DNA of 64,000 bases from CALNZV01 sp942491115 (lineage in GTDB: Bacteria; Desulfobacterota; Desulfobacteria; Desulfobacterales; UBA5852), in contig CALNZV010000008.1 of the NCBI GenBank assembly GCA_942491115.1, forward strand, positions 186,001-250,000, read 5' to 3'. This document shows, in pieces, positions 7,392 to 16,011 of this stretch. A model generated the notes under the pieces. That model ran no database searches. It worked only from the letters and a program-made list of their open reading frames with translations, and was not told the origin of the DNA. The translations under genes and the position numbers were made by a program. Each line of letters begins with the position of its first letter. The stretch's first letter is position 1.

Positions 7392-9365
7392 GTGAACCCA
7401 ACCATGCCTGAACATCTATTCTCTCCGATAAGGATCAGGGGAACCGAGGTGCCGAACCGCGTCTGTTTTTTGGCCCATCGCACCAATTACGGTAAATCCG
7501 GGCGTGTTACGGATCGACACATCGCCCACTACCGGCGGCGGGCTCAGGGCGGATGCGGAATGATCGTCGTGGGAGAACTGACGGTTCACCCGGATGACCG
7601 CCCCTGGGAAACCTTGATCGAGGCCTACCATCCCGAGGTCGTTGCAGGCTTTAGACGACTCACGGATGCCGTCCATCAGTTTGATACCCGGGTGATCGCC
7701 CAATTGAACCATCACGGGTTTCAAAGCAGCGGCTCCGTGACCCGCAAAGCGGTTCTGGGGCCTTCCGCCGTTGCCGACATCGTATTCGGAGAAACTTGCA
7801 AACCCATGGAGCCCGAGGACATCGACGAGATGGTTGACGCCTTTCGGAAGGCAGCCCTCCTCGTCCAGCAAGGGGGGTTCGACGGACTCGAAATCGACAT
7901 GGGACCCGAGTCGCTGCTGAGGCAGTTTCTCTCCCCCATCAGCAACCATCGCGGCGATGAGTTCGGTGGCAGCCTTGAAAACCGGATGCGGTTTCCACTT
8001 CGCGTTGTGGACGCCGTTCGCGAGGCCGTGGGGAGAGAATTCATCATTGGCGTCTGTCTGTGTGCGGATGAAAAATTCTGGGGAGGCATTGCACCCGAAG
8101 AATCCGTTCAGATGGCCCAGGCCCTGGAAGCCACCGGTTCTGTGGATCTCATCAATGTTGCCGTGGGCACTTACTACAACCTTCATATGATTATGCCCTC
8201 CATGCACATCCCCTTCGGTTTTTCAGTGGACGTGGCCGAACAAATCAAAAATGGGGTCCGTATTCCCGTGGTCGCCGGTCACCAAATCGGTTTTCCGGCC
8301 CAGGCCGAAACGCTTATCGCTGAAGGCAAGGCGGACATGGTGGGGTATGTGCGGGCCCTGCTCAGTGATCCCGACATGGTCAAAAAGACCCAGGAGGGCC
8401 GAGTCAGCGAGATCTGCTTCTGCGTCAAGGACAACAAGGGCTGCATCGGCCGACTCAATCAATCCAAGGCCCTGGGCTGTATTCAAAACCCCCGGGTCGG
8501 TTACGAATCCCTGGACGGCGACGAGACCTGGCCCCCCATACGGCGGAAGAAAAAGGTCGTGGTCGTCGGCGCAGGACCCTCCGGGATGGAAGCCGCGCGG
8601 GTGGCCTGGGAAAGAGGTCACGAGGTCACTCTCTACGAGAAGGCCGACACCGTGGGCGGTCAGGTCAAGCTCATCGGCTTGCGGCCCGGTCGCGGCCCCA
8701 TGCAGGGCATCATCAGGTATCTCCATCGGAGGCTCAAACAAATCGGCATCCCCATAAAGACAGGCGTGGCGGTGACGCCGGAGATGGTTCTCGAACAGTC
8801 CCCGGATGCGGTGGTGGTGGCAACGGGATCCGTGCCGGTGGCCAAGCCTTTCCCGGGCGAATATGGCCCCCCCCTCGTCCTCACCGGCTGGGATGTGATT
8901 CAAGGCGCCCATCCAGTGGGTGAAAAAGTGCTCTTCATCGACGAAGACGGCGGCCACCATGCCATGGCCACGGCGGAAATGCTGGCCGAACAGGGCAAGC
9001 AGGTGGATATGGTGACCAGCGACCTTTTTATCGGCATCGAGCTGGCCCCACGGGGCGAGCTCTACCTGGGCCGTCAGCGCCTGTTACAACAGGGCGTTAC
9101 CTTCAGAACCGATCTGGATATCATGGAAATCGATACCACTGGCGGCGGGATTCGAATCAAAGCCCGGGATATCTACACCGACCAATCCATTCTCTACGAA
9201 GACTACGATACGGTCGTCCTCGACATCGGCAACACAGTCGACGATGCGCTCTACCACCAGTTGAAGGGTCAGGTTGATGAAATATACAGGGCTGGCGATT
9301 GCGTCGCGCCAAGGGGAGTCGACATGGCCATTTTCGAAGGCCGAAAAGTAGGAGAACTGTTGTGA
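7392..9365 (+). CDS. FadH/old yellow enzyme-family oxidoreductase 1
   Basis: About 657 residues. GTG 7392 is chosen because GAAGAGAG lies just upstream and the sigma-54 start point is near 7337; ATG 7404 is the alternative. The layout is that of E. coli FadH and trimethylamine dehydrogenase: an FMN-binding TIM barrel (about 1-340), a [4Fe-4S] motif, then FAD- and nucleotide-binding Rossmann folds (VVVVGAGPSGMEAAR, about 395). The family reduces activated C=C bonds or oxidises amines. The iron-sulfur cysteines are C342, C344, C351 and C363, a spacing unlike the classic CxxCxxxC. The usual barrel tyrosine is replaced in EIDMGPESLLRQ. Relatives next to mycofactocin loci are known as mycofactocin-system FadH/OYE oxidoreductases. 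The substrate is unknown; electron exchange with the downstream ETF is inferred. Confidence 0.9.
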   Translation: MNPTMPEHLFSPIRIRGTEVPNRVCFLAHRTNYGKSGRVTDRHIAHYRRRAQGGCGMIVVGELTVHPDDRPWETLIEAYHPEVVAGFRRLTDAVHQFDTRVIAQLNHHGFQSSGSVTRKAVLGPSAVADIVFGETCKPMEPEDIDEMVDAFRKAALLVQQGGFDGLEIDMGPESLLRQFLSPISNHRGDEFGGSLENRMRFPLRVVDAVREAVGREFIIGVCLCADEKFWGGIAPEESVQMAQALEATGSVDLINVAVGTYYNLHMIMPSMHIPFGFSVDVAEQIKNGVRIPVVAGHQIGFPAQAETLIAEGKADMVGYVRALLSDPDMVKKTQEGRVSEICFCVKDNKGCIGRLNQSKALGCIQNPRVGYESLDGDETWPPIRRKKKVVVVGAGPSGMEAARVAWERGHEVTLYEKADTVGGQVKLIGLRPGRGPMQGIIRYLHRRLKQIGIPIKTGVAVTPEMVLEQSPDAVVVATGSVPVAKPFPGEYGPPLVLTGWDVIQGAHPVGEKVLFIDEDGGHHAMATAEMLAEQGKQVDMVTSDLFIGIELAPRGELYLGRQRLLQQGVTFRTDLDIMEIDTTGGGIRIKARDIYTDQSILYEDYDTVVLDIGNTVDDALYHQLKGQVDEIYRAGDCVAPRGVDMAIFEGRKVGELL

Positions 9366-11320
9366 GCGACTTTAAGTATCTTTTCTCACCCCTTAAAATC
9401 GGTTCGGTGGTGGTGCCCAATCGAATCCATTTTGCCGCCCATATGACCAATTACGCTGAAGCCAATCTGATCAGCGACCGGCATATCTATTACTACCAGG
9501 AGCGAGCCAAAGGCGGCGTGGGGTTGATCACCACCGAAGAGATGGGGATCCATCCCACGGATCACCCCTATGACAAACTGGTGGATGTGTATGAGCCCGA
9601 GGTGATTCCGGGTTTCAAGCGGCTGACCGCGGCCATCCACGAATACGATACGAAGATCTTCGCCCAGCTCAACCATAACGGTATGCAGGGAGACGGCAAG
9701 ATTTCCCGGTTGCCGGTATGGGGGCCGTCGACCGGCAAGGATCCTATATTCCGGGAGACCTGCAAGGCCATGGAGCTGGAGGACATTCAGGAATGCATCG
9801 TGTATTTTGCCATTTGCGCCAAGAATGCCGTGGAGGGAGAGTTCGACGGCATCGAACTTCAGTTGGGCCACAGCTCCTTGGTCCGCCAGTTCCTCTCGCC
9901 CCTGACCAACCACCGGGAAGACGCGTACGGCGGCAGCATGGAAAACCGCTGCCGTTTCGCCCTGGAAGTGATCGATGCGGTCCGAAAGGCCGTGGGTCCC
10001 GATTTCACCCTTGGGATTCGCCTCAATGCCGATGAAATGCACCCGAAAGGAGGGCTCACCCACGAGGACGCCAAAAAAGTGGCCGTTCGATTGGAGGCCT
10101 CCGGGCAGCTCGATTTTCTGGACCTCAGCCTGGGCACCTTCTACAACCTGTATCTGGTGGAAGGCTCAATGCACACCCCCCTGGCCTACACCGTGCCCTT
10201 GAGCGCGGGAATGCGCTCCGTGGTCAACCTGCCGGTATTTTGTACCAACCGGATCAACGATCCCCATCTGGCGGAAAAGATCTTGGAGAACGGCCAGGCA
10301 GACATTATCGGCATGGTACGGGCCCTCATCTGCGATCCGGAGTTGCCCAACAAGGCCATGGAAGGCCGGATGGACGATATCCGCAACTGCATCGCCTGCA
10401 ACCAGGGATGTATCGGTCGGATGGGGCTCGGATACCATTTGGGGTGTCTTCACAATCCGGCCGCCGGTCATGAGGAGACTCTGGGTATCGGGACCCTCAA
10501 CCCCGCCGAACACCCCAAAAAGATCGTTGTGGTGGGAGGAGGACCCGCGGGTCTCGAAGTGGCCCGGGTCGCCACCCTGCGGAAACACCGTGTCACCCTC
10601 TTCGAAAAGGCCGATGAGGTCGGCGGTCAGAACATCATCGCAGGCAAAGCGGCAGGCAGGCAGGAGATTACCGGTGTCACTCGTTGGCTGGTGAGCCAGT
10701 TGAACAAGCTTGATCTGGATATCCGTCTTGGGGTCGAGGCCACCGCAGAGATGGTGTTGGCTGAAGTGCCGGACGTGGTGGTCATCGCCACGGGTTCGTC
10801 CCCGAAAACCGGCCCCTTTCCGGGCGAATACGGTCCTCCTCAAGTGGTGACCACCGTTCAGGTTCTTACCGAAGAGGTGGAGACCGGCGAGAAGGTACTC
10901 TTAATCGACCTGGACGGCCACCATCAGGCCACTGGCACGGCAGAGCTGCTGGCGGACCGGGGGAAACAGGTTCACATGATTACGGCAGCGCTTTTTGTGG
11001 GATCTGCCCTGGGCCCCCTCCAGGATCTCTACCTCACCCGCAACCGGCTGTCCAAAAAAGGCGTCACCTTTACCCCCGACATTGCAGTGCTGGAGATTCA
11101 GGGGACCCTGGTCAAGGGACTCAACGTATATTCCAACGAAATGATCGATTTTGACGGTTACGATACGGTGGTCCTCGCCGCGGGCAACGTGGCCAACGAC
11201 AGCCTCTACTTACAGCTTAAGGGCAAAATAGACGCCATATACCGGGTGGGTGATTGCGTGGCTCCCCGAAAAACGGACATGGCCATCATCGAAGGCCACC
11301 GCATCGGCAGAGCCATTTAG
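9362..11320 (+). CDS. FadH/old yellow enzyme-family oxidoreductase 2
   Basis: A 652-residue paralogue of the preceding gene, overlapping it as GTGA at 9362, with AGGAG upstream. The TIM barrel holds NRIHFAAHMTNYAE and QFLSPLTNHREDAYGG. The iron-sulfur cysteines C343, C346, C350 and C362 have normal FadH spacing, followed by VVVVGGGPAGLEVAR for FAD. The C-terminal segment (YRVGDCVAPRKTDMAIIEG) resembles trimethylamine dehydrogenase, an enzyme that passes electrons to ETF. Tight coupling of the two genes suggests a heteromer or paired reactions. The barrel tyrosine equivalent is serine (LGHSSLVRQF), so its chemistry may differ from dienoyl-CoA reduction. ETF is the probable electron partner. 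Confidence 0.91.
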   Translation: MSDFKYLFSPLKIGSVVVPNRIHFAAHMTNYAEANLISDRHIYYYQERAKGGVGLITTEEMGIHPTDHPYDKLVDVYEPEVIPGFKRLTAAIHEYDTKIFAQLNHNGMQGDGKISRLPVWGPSTGKDPIFRETCKAMELEDIQECIVYFAICAKNAVEGEFDGIELQLGHSSLVRQFLSPLTNHREDAYGGSMENRCRFALEVIDAVRKAVGPDFTLGIRLNADEMHPKGGLTHEDAKKVAVRLEASGQLDFLDLSLGTFYNLYLVEGSMHTPLAYTVPLSAGMRSVVNLPVFCTNRINDPHLAEKILENGQADIIGMVRALICDPELPNKAMEGRMDDIRNCIACNQGCIGRMGLGYHLGCLHNPAAGHEETLGIGTLNPAEHPKKIVVVGGGPAGLEVARVATLRKHRVTLFEKADEVGGQNIIAGKAAGRQEITGVTRWLVSQLNKLDLDIRLGVEATAEMVLAEVPDVVVIATGSSPKTGPFPGEYGPPQVVTTVQVLTEEVETGEKVLLIDLDGHHQATGTAELLADRGKQVHMITAALFVGSALGPLQDLYLTRNRLSKKGVTFTPDIAVLEIQGTLVKGLNVYSNEMIDFDGYDTVVLAAGNVANDSLYLQLKGKIDAIYRVGDCVAPRKTDMAIIEGHRIGRAI

Positions 11321-11331
11321 GAGGACCTATA

Positions 11332-12318
11332 GTGGACATCTGGGTATTCGTGCATCACAGAGACGATGAGATCGAAGAGGCCACCTACGGTCTTGTCACC
11401 GAAGCCAAGCGGCTCCTGGAAGGACCGGGCACGGCAGGCCAGATCTCGGCCGTGTGTCTCGGGCCCGCATCCGAACCGGCGCTGGAGGCGTTGGGCAACT
11501 ATGGTGTCAACCGAGTGCTCCACGCCACCAGGGACGACATGGATCGCTACCAGGGCGAACGCTTCGCCCGGGTATTCTGCGACCTCATTAAACAGGAGGA
11601 CCCGGCCTGCCTATTGATGGCCCAATCGCCGGAAACCGAGGATCTGGCTCAGCGCGTGGCGGCCGTGATGGGAGCGGCACTGATCACCCGAGCCATGGAT
11701 TTTTCGATGTCAGTCGACGGCACCGCCCGGGCCATTCGTCCCGTGGCCAACGGGTATCTCTTCGAGGACCTGGTCATCGACACCGCTCCCCCACCCATTG
11801 TTCTTATCCTGCCTGCAGTGTTGATGGATACGGCACCCGACAGTGACTCAGTGGCCTCGGTCACCCAAGTCCCCTTGGAGGATAAGGCCGTCGATTGGAA
11901 AACCCGCACCGTCGAGGTCATCGAGGCCTCACCGGAGGATCTGGATCTGGAGGAGGCCGATATCATCGTTGTCGGTGGCAGGGGAATCGGTAAGGGAGAC
12001 TCTTTTGATATCATCCATTCCCTGGCACGGGCGATAGGGGGATCGGTCGGCGGTACCCGACCCATCATCGACTGGGGCCTTCTGGCCTACGAGCGTCAAA
12101 TCGGTCAGACCGGCAAGTATGTTTCCCCCCGATTGATTATCAACTGCGCCATCTCAGGTGCCAACGAATACACAGCCGGCATGGAAAAGTCCCAACAGGT
12201 GATCGCCATCGACCGCAACCCGAGGGCACGGATGTTTCGGTTTGCCGATCTTGGCGTTGTCGGCGACGTTCATGAGATCTTGCCGTTGCTGATCTCCCGA
12301 ATCGAGGATCAGAAATGA
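11332..12318 (+). CDS. etfA: electron transfer flavoprotein alpha subunit
   Basis: About 328 residues from GTG 11332, with TAGGAGG upstream; the gene starts 11 bases after the flavoprotein. The N-terminal half is the ETF alpha/beta-type domain and the C-terminal half is the FAD-binding domain (VVGGRGIGKGDSFD, then GGTRPIIDWG, SPRLIINCAISGANEYTAG and AIDRNPRARMFRFADLGVVGD). It carries FAD and relays electrons from flavin dehydrogenases to the quinone pool. The last bases overlap the cytochrome gene. Its partner EtfB is not adjacent but three genes on (15118), an unusual order. Confidence 0.93.
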   Translation: MDIWVFVHHRDDEIEEATYGLVTEAKRLLEGPGTAGQISAVCLGPASEPALEALGNYGVNRVLHATRDDMDRYQGERFARVFCDLIKQEDPACLLMAQSPETEDLAQRVAAVMGAALITRAMDFSMSVDGTARAIRPVANGYLFEDLVIDTAPPPIVLILPAVLMDTAPDSDSVASVTQVPLEDKAVDWKTRTVEVIEASPEDLDLEEADIIVVGGRGIGKGDSFDIIHSLARAIGGSVGGTRPIIDWGLLAYERQIGQTGKYVSPRLIINCAISGANEYTAGMEKSQQVIAIDRNPRARMFRFADLGVVGDVHEILPLLISRIEDQK

Positions 12319-13142
12319 ATCGATATTTATCCCATCTCATTGGGCTCTTCACGGTGGTCATTCCCCTGATTGCTGTTGGCCAGACCTGGGCGGCCGATTC
12401 CGAAACGGAAACCGCCTATACCGATGAAGACTGTATCGAGTGCCACCGAATGGGGAGTCAGGACAGCGATCTTCATATCGCCATGGACACCTATGAGGCG
12501 TCCGTCCACAGCCAGGAAATCAGTTGTCAGGAGTGTCATACCGGTGTGGTCGACGACGACCACCAGAGCGTCGAAGGGTCGGGGGCTGTGGACTGCAGCG
12601 ACTGCCACGAGCAGGAAAACCGCCACGGACCTGAGGAAGAGCGACTCCAATGCCATGACTGCCACCCTGCGCATCACATGCGGTCCAAGACCGATCCGAC
12701 TTCGGCCGTCCATCCGGATCGGTTGCCGGTTACCTGCGGCGGATGTCATCCAGAGACATCCGGCGACACCGACTATTTCACTTGGTTTCCCGCTTTCCAA
12801 ATCGCTTCCCACAACAAAGGGGATTTTGGAAACGCCTATGAAACAACCAATTGTTTGGGATGCCATCAGGGCGCCGGCGCCCATGGAGAGACGGAACCAA
12901 TCAATGATGACACCTGCTACAAATGCCACTATTCCTCGGAAACGAAGGGCGCCGTTTGGGGAGAGATGCATCCCGTGGCGGATCGGAAATCCCAGCCGGT
13001 CGTCTTCGCCGCTGCATCGATCTATCAGATCTTTATCGTCTTGGGTGTGGTCGTGCTCCTGGGGCGGTTTTTTCGACCCCGATCGCGGTCGGGTTCTCGG
13101 ACCATCGACACAGGCGATGTCAGTGGTAACACCAAGAGGTAA
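12315..13142 (+). CDS. seven-heme c-type cytochrome with C-terminal membrane anchor
   Basis: A 275-residue protein overlapping etfA as ATGA. It has a signal peptide (1 to about 26, ending QTWA) and seven CxxCH motifs at about residues 40, 71, 94, 113, 141, 180 and 201. A single membrane helix (about 228-250) is followed by a basic tail, so the heme domain should lie on the periplasmic face, tethered to the inner membrane. Sandwiched between etfA and the ETF:quinone-type oxidoreductase, it probably connects quinol or the membrane complex to periplasmic electron carriers; this role is inferred from position. Confidence 0.92.
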   Translation: MNRYLSHLIGLFTVVIPLIAVGQTWAADSETETAYTDEDCIECHRMGSQDSDLHIAMDTYEASVHSQEISCQECHTGVVDDDHQSVEGSGAVDCSDCHEQENRHGPEEERLQCHDCHPAHHMRSKTDPTSAVHPDRLPVTCGGCHPETSGDTDYFTWFPAFQIASHNKGDFGNAYETTNCLGCHQGAGAHGETEPINDDTCYKCHYSSETKGAVWGEMHPVADRKSQPVVFAAASIYQIFIVLGVVVLLGRFFRPRSRSGSRTIDTGDVSGNTKR

Positions 13143-13165
13143 CTCAGTTACTGGGGAGTCTAACC

Positions 13166-15085
13166 TTGAAGGCACTGTTAACGTCATTTGATTTGTTACT
13201 GATTGCAGTGGCCGTTGTCATCCTGACAGTGGGGTTGGCCCGGCGGTGGACATTGTGGCGAGAGAAAAAGCCCGCCGGCATCTCAGGAGACTGGAAAGGC
13301 ATGATGACATCCGTTCTGGCCCATCGAGATATCCTGAAGCGGCCCGGGGTCGGAGGAGCCCATCTGGGGGCCTTCTGGGGCGTTATGATTCCTCTGACCG
13401 TTATCATCCTCGCCCAATTCGGGTTTGTCATCCCCCATGCCCCGGCCAACTTGCTTTCCCTGGTTCAGGATCTGGCGGGCTTGGCCCTGTTGATCGGCAC
13501 CGTGATGCTGCTGACCCGACGCATCGGGCGAACCGATGCCGGAGGGCCCTCCGGCACCCTCTTGCCCATGGTGCTGTTGCTGGTCATCCTCGTCTCCGGA
13601 TATCTGGCAGCGGGAGCGAGGCTGAGTATCCTTGAGGCCGCTGGGTTTCCGTGGTCGTCCCCCGTGGGATGGGTGTTCTCCCAGGTATCGCCGGCATCGC
13701 CCGTTTTCATGCAGATGATGATCCGGCTCCATTTCTTGGGGGTACTTTTTCTCATCGCCGCCATTCCTTACTCCTTTATGCGCCATGCGGTGGCCTCACC
13801 CCTGAATGTTTATTACCGGAAACAAGGCTCTAAAGCTGCGTTGACGATGCCATCCATCGACACCGGCGACATCGGTGCCAGAACGGTCGATGACCTCGAC
13901 TGGAAACAGATGCTGGATGCCGAGGCCTGCGTGTCCTGCGGCCGGTGTGACGAGAACTGCCCGGCGGTCATATCCGGCAAGCCCCTGTCGCCCCGAAAGG
14001 TCATCCGGGATATTCGTCAACAGATAGAGGCCGCCGCCGACCGACGACATTCGGGTAACGGTTCAACGCCGCCGCTTTTGGAGGACGCTGTGACCCCGGA
14101 TGAAATCTGGGCGTGCACCTCCTGCATGGCCTGCGTGGAGCATTGCCCGGTCTCGATCGAACCATTGGACAAGATCATCGACATGCGGCGGTATCAGGTT
14201 ATGGGCGAAGCCCGCCTTCCGGCCGAAGCCCGTCCGATGATTCGGGATCTGGAACTCTATGGCGATGTGCAGGGGAAAGGGGTGGCCCATCGGTCCGACT
14301 GGGCCATGAACCGAGGGGTTTCCGAGTTCTCAAAGATTCAAAACGGGACCGATTCCCAGGTGGACTTGCTGTTATACGTCGGTTGCTCAGGGGCCTTTCA
14401 TCCAAGGAACCAGGAGACCAGCCGGGCCATGGTAAAGATTCTCAAGGCCGCCGGCATCCGCTTTGCGATATTGGGCAAGGAAGAATGGTGCTGCGGTGAT
14501 CCTGCCCGGCGCTTGGGCGACGAGATTCTTTTCCGGAAACTAGCCCGGGCCAACATCGACCGTTTTAACCACTATCAGGTAGAAAAAATCGTCACCATGT
14601 GCCCTCATTGTCTGAATACCTTGAAAAATGACTACAGGGATTTGGGAAGTGAACTGGAGGTGATCCATGCCACGGAACTGGTCGATGAGTTGATCCGCGA
14701 CGATCGGATTCACCTGAAATATCCCGTGGCAGAAAAACTGACCCTCCACGATGCCTGCTACTTGGGCCGCTATAATCAGGTATATGAGCCGCCACGGGAC
14801 CTTTGTCGATCCGTACCGGGAACTCAGATAGTGGAAACGGAACGACACCGGGACACGGGGTTTTGCTGCGGCGGCGGGGGAGGACGAATGTGGTTACACG
14901 AAAATATCGGTGAGAACATCAACGTCGTGCGTGCCGAAGAAATCGCCGGAACCGGTGTCGATGTGATCGGTACGTCCTGCCCCTACTGCCTGGTTATGCT
15001 GGATGACGGCGTCAAATCCCTCGAACTGGAAAAACCGCCGAAAGTCGCCGACGTTATCGATATCGTTGCTGACTCACTGGGTTAG
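13166..15085 (+). CDS. membrane Fe-S oxidoreductase with cytochrome b-like domain and CCG domains (ETF:quinone type)
   Basis: A 639-residue protein. TTG 13166 is used because GGGGAG is 8 bases upstream and it retains the first membrane helix. The first ~215 residues hold about five membrane helices of the nitrate-reductase-gamma type. Two [4Fe-4S] ferredoxin motifs follow (C255/258/261/265 and C317/320/323/327), then two HdrB-type CCG domains (EEWCCGDPARR and GFCCGGGGGRMW). This architecture is that of the proposed ETF:menaquinone oxidoreductases encoded beside etfBA in syntrophic and sulfate-reducing bacteria. Here it should accept electrons from EtfAB and deliver them to menaquinone, or run in reverse. 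Location between the Etf genes strongly supports this. Confidence 0.92.
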   Translation: MKALLTSFDLLLIAVAVVILTVGLARRWTLWREKKPAGISGDWKGMMTSVLAHRDILKRPGVGGAHLGAFWGVMIPLTVIILAQFGFVIPHAPANLLSLVQDLAGLALLIGTVMLLTRRIGRTDAGGPSGTLLPMVLLLVILVSGYLAAGARLSILEAAGFPWSSPVGWVFSQVSPASPVFMQMMIRLHFLGVLFLIAAIPYSFMRHAVASPLNVYYRKQGSKAALTMPSIDTGDIGARTVDDLDWKQMLDAEACVSCGRCDENCPAVISGKPLSPRKVIRDIRQQIEAAADRRHSGNGSTPPLLEDAVTPDEIWACTSCMACVEHCPVSIEPLDKIIDMRRYQVMGEARLPAEARPMIRDLELYGDVQGKGVAHRSDWAMNRGVSEFSKIQNGTDSQVDLLLYVGCSGAFHPRNQETSRAMVKILKAAGIRFAILGKEEWCCGDPARRLGDEILFRKLARANIDRFNHYQVEKIVTMCPHCLNTLKNDYRDLGSELEVIHATELVDELIRDDRIHLKYPVAEKLTLHDACYLGRYNQVYEPPRDLCRSVPGTQIVETERHRDTGFCCGGGGGRMWLHENIGENINVVRAEEIAGTGVDVIGTSCPYCLVMLDDGVKSLELEKPPKVADVIDIVADSLG

Positions 15086-15117
15086 CCTTCTTCCATCTGT
15101 CACCAAACGAGGATGAT

Positions 15118-16011
15118 ATGAACATCATCGTCTGTGCCAAGCAACTTCAGCACACCTATGCGAGAACCGGTATATGGCCTGACTCCTACTACATCAACGC
15201 CGAAGACAGTATCTACCGTGTCAACCCCCACGATGAGGCGGCCCTTGAACTGGCCCTGCGATTGAAAGATCAGCATGACGGCGTTACGGTCACCTTGCTG
15301 ACCGTGGGGCCGATGATCGCCGAAACGGAAATTCAGCGATGTATGGCCACCGGTGCCGATCATCTCTACCTAATCAACGCTGGCGGATCGTCCGCGGAGG
15401 AGGTAGATCCCTTCGATCAGCCTGATCCATGGGTCAAGTCGAATCTGTTGGCCCGGGCGGTAAAAGACCTCGAAGGGGATCTGATTCTCTGCGGAAAAGA
15501 ATCCATCGATAAAGGCAACGGTCAGGTGGGGGCATTGATCGCTCATCGTCTCGACCTGCCCTTTGTATCAGCCATCACCGATCTTTCCATGGATGACAAT
15601 AGCGGTGTGCTTCAGGTGCAGCGAAGCGCCGGCCGTGGAGTACGTGAGATCATTGAATGCCAAAGACCCGCCGTTTTCAGCGTGGATTTGGGAACGGATC
15701 TGCGTCTCCCCGCATTTGACTATCGCAAAAAGGCGGAGTCCTATCCCATCAGGCAACTGGATTTCAGCGCCGATGGGGATACACCCAAAATCGTCTGTAC
15801 CCATCGATTTCAGCCACGCCCCCGCCCGAAGCTTGTCCCGGCGCCGGATAGTCGTCAGCATGCCTATGATCGCATCATGCAGTTGCTCACGGGCAGCACC
15901 GTGGAGAAAAAAGGGGAAATCCTGACCGGAAGTCCCGAATCCCAGGTCGAGGGCATTATCGCTTTTCTAAGAGCCAATGGCTTCCTTGAAACGGACATTA
16001 CCGACCAATGA
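15118..16011 (+). CDS. etfB: electron transfer flavoprotein beta subunit
   Basis: A 297-residue EtfB, starting MNIIVCAKQ, with the conserved NPHDEAALELALRLKD segment, the ATGADHLYLI segment and LILCGKESIDKGNGQVGALIAHRLDLP. It binds AMP in typical ETFs and docks with EtfA and the dehydrogenases. ACGAGGATG precedes the ATG. Its separation from etfA by a cytochrome and a membrane oxidoreductase shows that the four genes form one functional unit. The glycosyltransferase gene starts inside its 3' end, so translation is likely coupled. Confidence 0.92.
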   Translation: MNIIVCAKQLQHTYARTGIWPDSYYINAEDSIYRVNPHDEAALELALRLKDQHDGVTVTLLTVGPMIAETEIQRCMATGADHLYLINAGGSSAEEVDPFDQPDPWVKSNLLARAVKDLEGDLILCGKESIDKGNGQVGALIAHRLDLPFVSAITDLSMDDNSGVLQVQRSAGRGVREIIECQRPAVFSVDLGTDLRLPAFDYRKKAESYPIRQLDFSADGDTPKIVCTHRFQPRPRPKLVPAPDSRQHAYDRIMQLLTGSTVEKKGEILTGSPESQVEGIIAFLRANGFLETDITDQ

